From assembly GCF_014203595.1 (NCBI RefSeq), contig NZ_JACHJK010000010.1, forward strand, positions 284,254 to 348,253: DNA of 64,000 nucleotides, in the 5' to 3' direction. The position numbers were made by a program, and so were the translations under genes. Below are positions 1 to 8,297 of this stretch, piece by piece (position 1 is the stretch's first letter; each line of letters opens with the position of its first letter). Under the pieces are notes generated by a model that saw nothing but the letters and a program-made list of their open reading frames with translations, had not been told where the DNA came from and searched no databases. This DNA comes from Streptomyces echinatus. Lineage in GTDB: Bacteria; Actinomycetota; Actinomycetes; Streptomycetales; Streptomycetaceae.

Positions 1-349
1 CGGCGCCGAGTTCGGCGAGGATCAGGGTCACGGCGAGCGGGTGCGTGATGTACGGCTCGCCGCTCTTGCGCATCTGGCCGCGGTGCGAGGACTCCGCCAG
101 GACATAGGCACGGCGCAGGGGTTCGAGGTCCGCGTCGGGGTGATGGGCGCGGTGCGCCTCCACGACGTGGCTGATGGCGTCGGGCAGCTTGTCGCGGGCG
201 GCGGAGCCGAGCAGTGCGGCGCGGCCGAGCCGACGCAGGTCGATCCGGGGCCGGGCCTTTCTGCGCGGCACCGCGGACGCTGTGAGCGCTTGTGGCGCTG
301 TGGGCGCCACAGGACCAGCCGTCGCAGGATTCGTGGCCTCCGCACTCAT
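1..349 (-). CDS. rshA: RelA/SpoT-type (p)ppGpp synthetase/hydrolase, N-terminal part (runs off the window)
   Basis: The first ~116 codons are visible, read leftward from ATG at 349-347, which is preceded by a GGAGG five bases upstream. After a ~45-residue Ala/Pro/Arg-rich leader the protein shows the start of the HD hydrolase domain of long RSH enzymes, including SSHRGQMRKSGEPYITHPL, where the His of ITHP is expected to be a metal ligand. Family role: making and degrading (p)ppGpp in the stringent response. The neighbouring dapF matches the S. coelicolor rshA locus as I recall it, hence the symbol. The synthetase domain lies outside the window, so full-length function is inferred. Confidence 0.7.
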   Translation of the reverse strand, partial: MSAEATNPATAGPVAPTAPQALTASAVPRRKARPRIDLRRLGRAALLGSAARDKLPDAISHVVEAHRAHHPDADLEPLRRAYVLAESSHRGQMRKSGEPYITHPLAVTLILAELGA

Positions 350-645
350 GGGCACCTCCGGCTCGTGGACCGGCGGACGGAGCCCCATGGCACACGCGGC
401 TCAGGGTTGGCGACGTTCCCCCGTCCGTGCCGGTGCTTGATGCTACCGAGCCCACCACGTACGACGGACCGCCTCTCGCCGAGCGTGAAACGGATCACCC
501 ATTCGAGCGATGAAATCGAGGTTTAGAGTCTGCGTCAGGTGCCCTGTTGTCGGCCGCGGTTTCGAACGCCCCGGCCTCCGGGCCCGCCGCGACCGACGGA
601 CCGGACGGACGGGACCCGGGGCCGGGGCCGTCCGCGCTCCTCGGG

Positions 646-1515
646 TCAGCCGGACGCCCGGGCCAGCCAGTCGGCGTCGATCGCGCCCTCGGCGACGATC
701 ACGGCCGGTCCGGTCATCTCGATCTCGCCGTCAGGCCGCTCGGTGATGACCAGGCGCCCGCCGGGCACGTCGACGGTGTACGTCGCCGGGGTGCCGGTGA
801 CGGCCGGGTCGGTGCCGTCCCGGCGGGCGGCGGCCACGGCGACGGCACACGCGCCCGTGCCGCACGAACGCGTCTCGCCGGAGCCGCGCTCGTGCACGCG
901 CATGGCGACGTGGCGGGGGCCGCGGTCGACGACGAACTCGACGTTCACCCCGTCCGGGTAGGCGGCCCGCGGGCTGACCGGCGGCGCGTCGTACAGGGTG
1001 CCGGCGTGGGCCAGGTCGGCCACGAAGGCCACCGCGTGCGGGTTGCCCATGTTCACGTTGCGCGCGGGCCAGCTCCGCTCGTCGACGGTCACCGTGACGT
1101 CCCCTTCGGGGAGACGGGCGCGGCCCATGCCGACGGTGACGTCACCGTCCTTCGCGATGTGGACGGTCCTCACGCCCGCGCGCGTGGCGATGGTGAGGTC
1201 GCCTTCGGCCACATGTCCCGCGTGCTGGAGGTAGCGCGCGAACACACGCACACCGTTGCCGCACATCTCGGCGACGGAGCCGTCGCCGTTGCGGTAGTCC
1301 ATGAACCATTCCGCCTCGCCGGCCATCGCCCGGGCCTCCGGGTGCGCCGCGGACCGCACGACGTGCAGCACGCCGTCGCCGCCGATGCCCGCCCGGCGGT
1401 CGCACAGGGCGGCCACGGCTGCCCGGGAGAGGTCGAGGGCGTTCTCGGGGTCCGGGACGATCACGAAGTCGTTCTCGGTGCCGTGCCCCTTGAGGAAGGC
1501 GATCGGTGTGCTCAT
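646..1515 (-). CDS. dapF: Diaminopimelate epimerase
   Basis: 289 residues, the normal family length. DapF converts LL- to meso-diaminopimelate in the cytoplasm, for lysine and peptidoglycan synthesis, by a two-cysteine PLP-independent mechanism. Both catalytic cysteines are present: Cys85 in EMCGNGVRVFARY and Cys218 in SCGTGAC. The N-terminus has the usual FLKGHGTENDFV and the first domain has AGIGGDGVL. It lies 116 nt downstream of the pentad-repeat membrane protein gene and in the same direction as miaA, so a miaA-orf-dapF transcription unit is likely. Streptomyces uses LL-DAP in its wall, so the epimerase mainly serves lysine synthesis there (family knowledge). Confidence 0.96.
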   Translation of the reverse strand: MSTPIAFLKGHGTENDFVIVPDPENALDLSRAAVAALCDRRAGIGGDGVLHVVRSAAHPEARAMAGEAEWFMDYRNGDGSVAEMCGNGVRVFARYLQHAGHVAEGDLTIATRAGVRTVHIAKDGDVTVGMGRARLPEGDVTVTVDERSWPARNVNMGNPHAVAFVADLAHAGTLYDAPPVSPRAAYPDGVNVEFVVDRGPRHVAMRVHERGSGETRSCGTGACAVAVAAARRDGTDPAVTGTPATYTVDVPGGRLVITERPDGEIEMTGPAVIVAEGAIDADWLARASG

Positions 1516-1631
1516 TCCTCGATCGTACGGGGTCGCTCCGCCGGGGGGCCGATGGCGGGGAGTGGCTGGTGGGACGGTGGGTCCGTACCGGTCGGCGGGT
1601 CCCAGGGGCGCTGTCGTCCGCGCCCGTCACC

Positions 1632-2402
1632 TCAGCGGAGCCTCGCCACCCGCCAGACGGCGAGGACCGCCACAACGGCCACGAGGAGGACGTATCCGAG
1701 TACGACGCGCCAGTCGGGCCGGCGGCCCGAACCGCGTGCCGGCAGCCCCGGCCAGGTGTAGCCCACCCTGCGGGCGGCCATCATGCCCCAGCCGGCGGCG
1801 CAGGAGCAGATCAGCAGCCCGAGCATGGCGATGACGGCGCCGCTGTCGCCGAAGTCGAAGGCGAGCGGGAAGGCGAACATCAGGGAGCCGACGGCGGCGA
1901 GGGCGACGATGGGGGCGAGCTGCCAGATGCGCAGCCGGCCCTGCGGGCGGAGCTCGACCTCGACCTCCGGCCCGCTCGGATACATCTCCTCGGGCGCCGG
2001 TCCGTCGGCGGTGACGCCGCCCGCGGTGTCGTCGGGCCCGTCGTCGGCCAGAGGGTCCTCGGCCAGGGGGTCCGCGGCCAGGGGGTTCCCCGCCAGACGG
2101 TCCTCGGTCAGAGGGTCCCCTGCCAGGCGGTCTCCGGACAGACGGTCCCCGACCAGACGGTCTTCGGCCGAGCGGACCTCGGACAGACGGTCTCCGGACA
2201 GACGGTCCTCGGTCGGGCCGTCGCTCATCAGGCCGTTCTCGTGCGGACCGGACGCCTGGGCGCCGGTCGGCCGCAGGCCTTCGCGCAGACCGTTCACCCG
2301 GGGGCGGTCCTCGTCCGGGCGGGCTTCGCCCCGGCCTGGATCGTCACCCTCAGTGGTCAGGTGCTCGGCACTTCGTGCGGTGTCGCGAGGGCCGGCCTCC
2401 AT
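1632..2402 (-). CDS. Membrane protein with N-terminal pentad repeats, unknown function
   Basis: 256 residues from ATG at 2402-2400, chosen because GGGAGGG lies 7 nt upstream; an in-frame TTG at 2420 is the alternative. Residues ~60-120 are an acidic low-complexity stretch of about eleven five-residue units of the form [STAV][EGA][DN][RP]L, coded by degenerate 15-bp DNA repeats. The C-terminal half has about three membrane segments (around APIVALAAVGSLMFAFPL, AVIAMLGLLICSCAAGWGM and VVLGYVLLVAVVAVLAVW). The N-terminus is presumably cytoplasmic. It sits between miaA (89 nt upstream) and dapF, both read the same way. I recognise no catalytic motif. Membrane proteins of this type are common at this locus in Streptomyces, but I know no function. 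Confidence 0.8.
   Translation of the reverse strand: MEAGPRDTARSAEHLTTEGDDPGRGEARPDEDRPRVNGLREGLRPTGAQASGPHENGLMSDGPTEDRLSGDRLSEVRSAEDRLVGDRLSGDRLAGDPLTEDRLAGNPLAADPLAEDPLADDGPDDTAGGVTADGPAPEEMYPSGPEVEVELRPQGRLRIWQLAPIVALAAVGSLMFAFPLAFDFGDSGAVIAMLGLLICSCAAGWGMMAARRVGYTWPGLPARGSGRRPDWRVVLGYVLLVAVVAVLAVWRVARLR
2040..2225 (-). repeat. Degenerate 15-bp tandem repeats coding pentads
   Basis: About eleven 15-bp units within the membrane-protein gene, visible on the plus strand as repeats of ggtcctcggccag-like sequence. They translate as TEDRL, SGDRL, AEDRL, VGDRL, AGDPL, TEDRL, AGNPL, AADPL and similar. The units stay in frame. Confidence 0.75.
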
Positions 2403-2509
2403 CGCCACGCGCCCTCCCAACTAGGCTCCACTTGGTCGATCGAAGCTCGATGATGGCACGGCGTCGAAGGCCGCGATGACCGGCGGCGCATCCCGATGCC
2501 ATGACGTGA

Positions 2510-3448
2510 TCAGGCTGTGACCGGTCGTTCGACCAACGCCAGGGCCAGCTGCGGAAGTTCCCCGCGGTCCACGACGGCCCCACTCAACCAGTGCACCCGG
2601 GGATCGCGCCTGAACCACGAATCCTGGCGGCGCGCGAAGCGCTTGGTGGCACGCACGGTCTCGGCCCGGGCTTCCGCTTCGGTGCACTCCCCGGCGAGCG
2701 CGGCGAGGACCTGCTGGTAGCCGAGCGCGCGCGACGCCGTGCGCCCCTCGCGCAGGCCCTGCGCCTCCAGTGCGCGCACCTCGTCCACGAGGCCGGCCTC
2801 CCACATGCGGTCGACGCGCCGCGCGATGCGGTCGTCCAGTTCCGGACGGGCCACGTCGACGCCGATCTGGACGGTGTCGTAGACGGAGTCGTGGCCGGGC
2901 AGATTGGCCGTGAAGGGCTGTCCGGTGATCTCGATCACTTCCAGCGCCCGGACGATACGGCGGCCGTTGCTGGGCAGGATCGCGCGGGCGGCCCCGGGGT
3001 CGGCGGCGGCCAGCCGGGCATGCAGCGCGCCCGGCCCGCGCAGCGCCAGCTCCTCCTCCAGGCGGGCCCGGACCTCGGGGTCGGTGCCGGGGAACTCCAG
3101 GTTGTCGACGGCACCGCGGACGTACAGTCCGGAGCCGCCGACCAGGATCGGCCAGCGGCCCTCGGCAAGCAGCGCGTCGATCCGCTCGCGGGCCAGTTTC
3201 TGGTACTCGGCGACCGACGCGGTGACCGTTACGTCCCAGATGTCGAGCAGGTGGTGCGGGATGCCGCCACGCTCCTCGGGCGTCAGCTTGGCGGTGCCGA
3301 TGTCCATCCCCCGGTACAGCTGCATGGAGTCGGCGTTGACGACCTCGCCGTCGAGCTGCTGGGCGAGGAAGACGCCAAGATCGGACTTTCCGGCCGCGGT
3401 GGGTCCGACGACGGCGATGACGCGGGGGGCGAGGGGTGCGCTGCTCAC
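2510..3448 (-). CDS. miaA: tRNA dimethylallyltransferase
   Basis: 312 residues from a GTG start (3448-3446). The long open frame continues upstream, but homology begins at VIAVVGPTAAGKSDLG, so the upstream part is discarded. MiaA adds a dimethylallyl group from DMAPP to the N6 of A37 in tRNAs reading UNN codons. The P-loop GPTAAGKS is at residues 15-22, followed by DSMQLYRGMDIGTAK and the tRNA-binding C-terminal region with FARRQDSWFRRD. Its product is the substrate of MiaB, whose gene is ~2.3 kb away on the same strand. First gene of a probable miaA-orf-dapF unit, with the promoter in the 183-bp divergent gap to the small gene at 3632. Confidence 0.95.
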   Translation of the reverse strand: MSSAPLAPRVIAVVGPTAAGKSDLGVFLAQQLDGEVVNADSMQLYRGMDIGTAKLTPEERGGIPHHLLDIWDVTVTASVAEYQKLARERIDALLAEGRWPILVGGSGLYVRGAVDNLEFPGTDPEVRARLEEELALRGPGALHARLAAADPGAARAILPSNGRRIVRALEVIEITGQPFTANLPGHDSVYDTVQIGVDVARPELDDRIARRVDRMWEAGLVDEVRALEAQGLREGRTASRALGYQQVLAALAGECTEAEARAETVRATKRFARRQDSWFRRDPRVHWLSGAVVDRGELPQLALALVERPVTA

Positions 3449-3631
3449 CGCACCAGTCTCGCAAACCTCCAGGCGAGGTCTCGAACGAGTTACGTGACGG
3501 GGCGGTTCCCGCGTCGTTGCCCGTGGCGAGGTGCCGCCCGCCGGGACGCGGGAGGCGGTGACCCGGGCGGCGCAACCGTACGCACCGGGCGACGCGGGAA
3601 TTCGCCCGCACGAGTACCGTATGGAGTGGAT

Positions 3632-3934
3632 ATGGGCGTGTTTGCACGGCTTCTCGGCAGGTCGAAGGCGACTCCGGAGGCGTCGGACGCGGCGGCGGAC
3701 GCCGGCACGGAGCCGGCGGTGGCCGAGGCGGAGCAGGCGGATCGGACGGAGTCGACGGAGGCGGGGGGAGCCGGGTCGGAAGAGGTCACGGAGGCGGCCG
3801 GGGACGGGCGCGAGGACGTGGCCGTGCGGTCGGACGCCGGTACGGACGACGCGTCCGAGAGCACCGGGATCCCCCGGCAGCAGGCCGCCGGGGAGGCCGC
3901 CGACAGCGAGGCCGGCGAGGGCGCCCGCAGGTAA
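3632..3934 (+). CDS. Small acidic hypothetical protein
   Basis: 100 residues. ATG at 3632 has GGAG five bases upstream. The N-terminus (MGVFARLLGRSKAT) is basic and could be a short amphipathic or membrane-peripheral segment. The rest is a Glu/Asp/Ala/Thr-rich, probably disordered tail. No known domain. It precedes the MT0933-like gene by 24 nt in the same direction, so the two are probably co-transcribed. A longer open frame reaching back to 2591 covers miaA antisense and is not credible. Confidence 0.7.
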   Translation: MGVFARLLGRSKATPEASDAAADAGTEPAVAEAEQADRTESTEAGGAGSEEVTEAAGDGREDVAVRSDAGTDDASESTGIPRQQAAGEAADSEAGEGARR

Positions 3935-3958
3935 CTGCCCCGCGAGGGAAGGTGGACC

Positions 3959-4237
3959 ATGGGTCTGATGGACAACATGAAGGCCAAGCTGGGCCCGGCC
4001 AAGGACAAGGTGTCGGACCTCGCACGGCAGCACGGGGACAAGGTCCAGCACGGGATCGACAAGGCCGCGAAGGCCGTCGACGAGCGGACCAAGCACAAGT
4101 ACAGCGACAAGATCCACGCGGGCACGGGCAAGGCCAAGGAGGCGATGGACCGCCTGGCGCACAAGAGCGGCCCGGACGCGGCGCCGCCCGACCCGATGAC
4201 CCCGACCCGCCCGGAGGGACCGCCCCCGGCTTCGTGA
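3959..4237 (+). CDS. Antitoxin-like small protein (MT0933/Rv0909 family)
   Basis: 92 residues, very Lys/Asp/Ala-rich and predicted helical. It carries the family pattern of short amphipathic repeats: GxMDNMK, HGDKVQHGIDKAAKAVDERT, and HKYSDKIHAGTGKAKEAMDRL. The match is to what I recall as the MT0933-like antitoxin family (PF14013), annotated from Mycobacterium. An AAGGTGG lies just upstream of the ATG. The C-terminal ~20 residues are Pro-rich. No toxin gene adjoins it; the only partner is the acidic protein 24 nt upstream. The antitoxin role is therefore only a family label here, and a stress-related or structural role is equally possible. Confidence 0.75.
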   Translation: MGLMDNMKAKLGPAKDKVSDLARQHGDKVQHGIDKAAKAVDERTKHKYSDKIHAGTGKAKEAMDRLAHKSGPDAAPPDPMTPTRPEGPPPAS

Positions 4238-4813
4238 GCCGGCGCCGCCCGCGGGGTGCCGTCGGCGACGGGGCCCGGGGGAAGCCCCGGGTGGCGGTGT
4301 CCGACGGGTGCTTGCGCCGGTGGTGTCCGAGGAGAGTCTCTACGGCGGTGTCCTGGGAGTGTCCCTGCGCCGGTGCCCGGGAGGAGCCCCGACGGCGGTG
4401 CCGGGACGATCCTCAGCGGCACGGCGGTGGACGGCCGAGGAGCGATACGGCTCCCGGCCGTCCGCCGTTCCCGAACGGTGGGAGACCCGCCGGTTTCCGC
4501 ACGGTGGGAGACCCGTCGGTTTCCGCACGGCGGAGAAGCCGTCGTTTCCGCTGAAGTCGGCGGGGGGCTCAGTGAGGCGTGGCCTGGCGAGGAACGACTC
4601 AGCAGGCGGAGCGGCGGCAACGCGGGACGGCCAGACGGCAGCGCGGCGAGGCGGGCGGACGGGCGGCTGCGCGGCGAGGCAGCGGCCCAGCGGACGGGTG
4701 CGCGAGGGGGCAAGCGAACGGGCGGACGGAGAAACTGCAGCCCGCGGAGGGGACGTGGTTGCGCGCAACCGTGGAAGCGGCCGGGCGCGCGCGGTGAAGT
4801 GGTGGCAGGACGG
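4238..4813. other. 576-bp intergenic region with repeats, no gene seen
   Basis: Lies between the convergent MT0933-like gene and LigB-like gene. It holds the 26-bp tandem repeats at 4475-4551, loose ggtgtcc/gacggcggtg repetition in 4290-4440 and GC-rich simple sequence (gcggacgggcggc types) in 4600-4790. Open frames here look compositional and match no family I recognise. Confidence 0.6.
4475..4551. repeat. 26-bp tandem repeat, three copies
   Basis: Copies at 4475-4500, 4501-4526 and 4527-4551. Copies 1 and 2 differ at one base (acccgCcgg versus acccgTcgg); the third is 25 bp and degenerate (acggcggagaagccgtcgtttccgc). All share the form ACGGtGGgAGAcCCGtCGGTTTCCGC, written here in consensus parts ACGGYGG and GTTTCCGC. 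Confidence 0.85.
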
Positions 4814-5527
4814 TCAGGACCAGGTCGCTACCAGGTAGCCCACGCCGTACGGTGCGTCCTCGTAGAGCAGGGTGCCGGTGAGGTCCGTGTCCTCGGCCGC
4901 CCCGGCCAGGATCTGCCAGGGGGCGCGGCCGGCGGCCTTCAGTTCGTGGGCCAGGCCGGGGTCCAGCGCCCGCAGGGCCGCCACGTCCGCCGCGCCGAGT
5001 GCCCTCGCCACCTCCGCGTCGAAGGGTGCCGCCCGCTCGTCCAGATAACCGGGTGCCTTGAGCGTGCGGCAGGCGCTGGCGTCTCCCATCACCAGCAGCG
5101 CCACCCGTCCGGCCCGGCCGGCCAGTTCCCGCCCGGTCTCGGCGCACCGCTCCGGCTCCAGCGTCTGCGCGACGGCGAGCCCCTCGATCGGGGCGTCGGC
5201 CCAACCGGTCCGCTCCAGCAGCCAGGCGCCGACGGCCAGCGAGGTCGGCAGTTCCCGCTCCGGGACGGGGTGGGCGACGGGCCCGAGGTGTACGTCCAGG
5301 TCGACCCCGAAGCCGCGGAAGGTGCCCGGGGCGCCCTGCGGGAAGGCACCGTGCCCGCCCTGCTCGGCGGAGCCGACGACGACCAGCAGGTCGGGGCGGG
5401 CGGCGGCGAGCACGCCGAGCGCGTCCGAGCAGGCCGCGCGCGCGGCGTCCAGCTCGGGTGCGGCACCCGCGGCGACCTCGGGCACGAGCAGCGGCGGACA
5501 GGGGGAGACTGCGGCGGCGACAAGCAT
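4814..5527 (-). CDS. LigB-like class III extradiol dioxygenase-fold protein
   Basis: 237 residues from ATG at 5527-5525; an 11-codon longer version is possible, but homology starts at MLVAAAVSPCPPLLVPEV. It shows the class III extradiol dioxygenase/MEMO-like pattern: N-terminal SPCPPLLVPE, PDLLVVVGSAEQGG, a central VALLVMGDASACRTLKAPGYLDERAAPFD and a C-terminal EDAPYGVGYLVATW. Classical LigB enzymes bind Fe(II) through two His and a Glu. Here the N-terminal SPHPP-type His is replaced by Cys (SPCPP), so dioxygenase activity is uncertain. It sits convergent to the small genes and 260 bp downstream of miaB. Function unknown. Confidence 0.75.
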   Translation of the reverse strand: MLVAAAVSPCPPLLVPEVAAGAAPELDAARAACSDALGVLAAARPDLLVVVGSAEQGGHGAFPQGAPGTFRGFGVDLDVHLGPVAHPVPERELPTSLAVGAWLLERTGWADAPIEGLAVAQTLEPERCAETGRELAGRAGRVALLVMGDASACRTLKAPGYLDERAAPFDAEVARALGAADVAALRALDPGLAHELKAAGRAPWQILAGAAEDTDLTGTLLYEDAPYGVGYLVATWS

Positions 5528-5787
5528 GATCGGCAGCGTAACCCGGCGGGTGGCCCGCACGTCACTCCCCGACGAGCACGTCCGTCGGGTCGGTCACCGT
5601 CAGGGCAGGCCCCCCCACGCGTCCGCCACGGCCGCTCGCACACCCCGGTGCCGGGCCAGCGGAACCGGTGTCTTCACCTGAGTGAGCAACAGCTGCTCCC
5701 GAGGAACCGAGCCGGCACCCGACCGCAGCCGGCACGTGAGCCCAGACGGAGTCGGAGCCGCAGTCGCGGCTCTGCCGGAGTCGGGCT

Positions 5788-7317
5788 TCAGTCGCAGCCG
5801 CAGCCGCTGCCCGTGGTGGCCGGGAGCGGTGCCGGTACGCCGATCTTCGGGAGGCCGAGCATGACGCCCGCCGGCTTGGCGGCCTCCGCGGCGTTCCGCT
5901 TCTCCCAGGCGTCCCCCGCGCGCGTGCGGCGCACGCCGAGGACCGGGCCCTCGGCGAGGAGGTGGTGCGGGGCGGCGTAGGTGATCTCGACGGTCACCAC
6001 GTCACCGGGGCGCACCTCCTCGTCCGGCTTGGTGAAGTGGACGAGGCGGTTGTCGGGGGCGCGGCCGGAGAGGCGGTGGGTGGCGCCGTCCTTGCGGCCC
6101 TCGCCCTCGGCGACCATCAGCTCCAGCGTGCGGCCGACCTGCTTCTTGTTCTCCTCCCAGGAAATCTCCTCCTGAAGGGCGACGAGACGCTCGTAGCGCG
6201 CCTGGACGACCTCCTTGGGGATCTGGTTCTCCATGGTCGCGGCGGGGGTGCCGGGGCGCTTGGAGTACTGGAAGGTGAACGCCTGGGCGAAGCGGGCCTC
6301 GCGAACGACGTGCAGCGTCTGCTCGAAGTCCTCCTCGGTCTCGCCGGGGAAGCCCACGATGATGTCGGTGGTGATCGCGGCGTGCGGGATGGCGGCGCGC
6401 ACCTTCTCGATGATCCCCAGGTAGCGCTCCTGCCGGTACGAACGGCGCATCGCCTTCAGGACGGTGTCCGAGCCGGACTGCAGGGGCATGTGCAGCTGCG
6501 GCATGACGTTCGGGGTCTGCGCCATCGCCGCGATCACGTCGTCCGTGAAGTCGCGCGGGTGCGGGGAGGTGAAGCGGACGCGCTCCAGGCCCTCGATGTT
6601 CCCGCAGGCGCGCAGCAGCTTGCTGAAGGCCTCGCGGTCGCCGATGTCGGAGCCGTAGGCGTTGACGTTCTGGCCGAGCAGGGTGATCTCGGAGACGCCC
6701 TCGCCGACCAGGGCCTCGATCTCGGCGAGGATGTCGCCGGTGCGGCGGTCCTTCTCCTTGCCGCGCAGGGCCGGGACGATGCAGAAGGTGCAGGTGTTGT
6801 TGCAGCCGACGGAGATCGACACCCAGGCCGCGTACGCGCTCTCGCGGCGGGTCGGCAGCGTGGAGGGGAACGCCTCCAGGGACTCGGCGATCTCGACCTG
6901 CGCCTCTTCCTGGACGCGGGCGCGCTCCAGCAGGACCGGCAGCTTGCCGATGTTGTGCGTGCCGAAGACGACGTCCACCCAGGGCGCCTTCTTCACGATG
7001 GTGTCCTGGTCCTTCTGCGCGAGACAGCCGCCGACCGCGATCTGCATCCCCGGGCGGGAGGTCTTCTTCGGCGCCAGCCGGCCGAGGTTGCCGTACAGCC
7101 GGTTGTCGGCGTTCTCCCGGACCGCGCAGGTGTTGAAGACGACGACGTCCGCGTCCCCGTCCGACCCCTCGGGCGCCCGTACATATCCGGCCTCTTCGAG
7201 CAGCCCGGCCAATCGCTCGGAATCGTGGACGTTCATCTGGCACCCGTAGGTGCGGATCTCGTAGCTCTTGGGGGCGGGAACGTCCACTGCCGGGCTCCGG
7301 TCGCTGCTGCTGGTCAT
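5788..7317 (-). CDS. miaB: tRNA-2-methylthio-N6-dimethylallyladenosine synthase
   Basis: 509 residues from ATG at 7317-7315. MiaB is a radical-SAM methylthiotransferase that adds a methylthio group at C2 of i6A37 in tRNA, acting after MiaA. The N-terminal UPF0004 domain carries the three auxiliary-cluster cysteines Cys26 (TYGCQMN), Cys64 (NTCAVRENA) and Cys98 (GGCLAQ). The radical-SAM CxxxCxxC is Cys172, Cys176 and Cys179 (GCNNTCTFCIVP), and a TRAM domain follows at ~390-460. The last ~50 residues are an extension ending in GSGCGCD, a Cys-containing tail beyond the TRAM domain. The paralogue RimO is encoded at 47.8 kb. Confidence 0.96.
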   Translation of the reverse strand: MTSSSDRSPAVDVPAPKSYEIRTYGCQMNVHDSERLAGLLEEAGYVRAPEGSDGDADVVVFNTCAVRENADNRLYGNLGRLAPKKTSRPGMQIAVGGCLAQKDQDTIVKKAPWVDVVFGTHNIGKLPVLLERARVQEEAQVEIAESLEAFPSTLPTRRESAYAAWVSISVGCNNTCTFCIVPALRGKEKDRRTGDILAEIEALVGEGVSEITLLGQNVNAYGSDIGDREAFSKLLRACGNIEGLERVRFTSPHPRDFTDDVIAAMAQTPNVMPQLHMPLQSGSDTVLKAMRRSYRQERYLGIIEKVRAAIPHAAITTDIIVGFPGETEEDFEQTLHVVREARFAQAFTFQYSKRPGTPAATMENQIPKEVVQARYERLVALQEEISWEENKKQVGRTLELMVAEGEGRKDGATHRLSGRAPDNRLVHFTKPDEEVRPGDVVTVEITYAAPHHLLAEGPVLGVRRTRAGDAWEKRNAAEAAKPAGVMLGLPKIGVPAPLPATTGSGCGCD

Positions 7318-7760
7318 GCGTTCAAGGGTAGGCGGTCCGCGGAGACCCGTGGTGCGGCGCTTGTTCCGTCGCGAGGCCGCCCTCCGCGGCGGGCAGGGGT
7401 GACAGGGCAACGCCATCCGCACCTGTGACGGCAGTCATAGGGGGTGGCGCTTCTTCCACCGCATGCCTGCCGCGTCGCCACCCGTCACGGACAGCGGAAG
7501 GATTTCGCCAAAGGGCGACCGAAAGACTCGGCCGACGTGTGCAGGAGGGCGGACGACCTGCTTAGGTGGGGCCACGCCGTGCTCGGCCGTCTCCGCGTAC
7601 CGGCAGAGCGTTTCGGGGTCACCCCGGACCGCTTCACCGAGAGGGGGTGGCCGGGCGAGTGGGATGCCAGAGGGAGCGCGCTGTCGTGAACGCCCTGTCC
7701 GATGCCACGGGAACGGAAAGACGCCCCAGCCGTTCCGGCCGGTGAGAACAGCGAACGGGG
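7318..7760. other. 443-bp divergent intergenic region
   Basis: Between miaB (leftward) and the metallopeptidase gene (rightward). It should hold both promoters. Its base composition is less extreme than the surrounding genes, for example around 7490-7540. Open frames of ~80-110 codons exist on both strands, but none resembles a protein I know. No hairpin or repeat stood out. Confidence 0.5.
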
Positions 7761-8297
7761 GTGACACGACAGGTGACGAGAACGAGCGAGTACGCCGCGT
7801 TGCGGCGCCGCTGCACCGCGCTTCTGCGTGATCTCGGGGTGCAGCGGTCCCTTTCCCTGGACGCGCTCCGTGCGCGGGTGGAGGAGCTGAGAGGGCGGCC
7901 GCTCGTGCTGCGCGAGCTGCCCGAGCAGGCGGCGGCCACGGGGGCGTGCGGGCTCTGGCTGGGTACCGACGACGCCGACTACGTCTTCTACGAACCCCGT
8001 ACCGCGCCCCTGCACCGCGAGCACATCATCCTGCACGAGATCGGCCATGTGCTGTGCGACCACCATCGGAGCCTCGCGGACGGCGATGGTGACCGGCTGA
8101 CCGGTCGGCTTCCGGACGATCCGGAGCCGCGTCTCGTGAGGCGCCTGATGGCCCGGACCAGTTACACGACCACCGAGGAACAAGAAGCCGAGATGATCGC
8201 CAGCCTCATACAGAGCGCCGGGAAGACCGGCCCGGTGGCGGGTCCCCTGGGACGCCTCGGCGCGTTCCTGGGAGTGACGGACGATGCCGGTGAGTGA
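7761..8297 (+). CDS. ImmA/IrrE-like zinc metallopeptidase
   Basis: 178 residues from GTG at 7761; a second GTG at 7773 is also possible. The zinc site is His92-Glu93-Ile-Gly-His96 in LHEIGHVLCDHH. A later Glu in TTEEQEAEMIASLI fits the third ligand of ImmA/IrrE-type (gluzincin-like) proteases. Related proteases cleave XRE-type repressors of mobile elements or stress genes. No XRE gene is next to this one. The 3' end overlaps the following membrane-protein gene by 14 nt, so the two are translationally coupled; this pair recurs in Streptomyces as I recall. Target and trigger are unknown. Confidence 0.8.
   Translation: MTRQVTRTSEYAALRRRCTALLRDLGVQRSLSLDALRARVEELRGRPLVLRELPEQAAATGACGLWLGTDDADYVFYEPRTAPLHREHIILHEIGHVLCDHHRSLADGDGDRLTGRLPDDPEPRLVRRLMARTSYTTTEEQEAEMIASLIQSAGKTGPVAGPLGRLGAFLGVTDDAGE

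Noticed and set aside
2591..3934. A 447-codon plus-strand frame ending with the small acidic protein
   Set aside because: The first ~345 codons are antisense to miaA. Only the part from ATG 3632, with a proper ribosome binding site, is kept.
7435..7767. Open frames of about 80-110 codons on both strands in the miaB-metallopeptidase gap
   Set aside because: No family resemblance and no ribosome binding sites; treated as chance frames.
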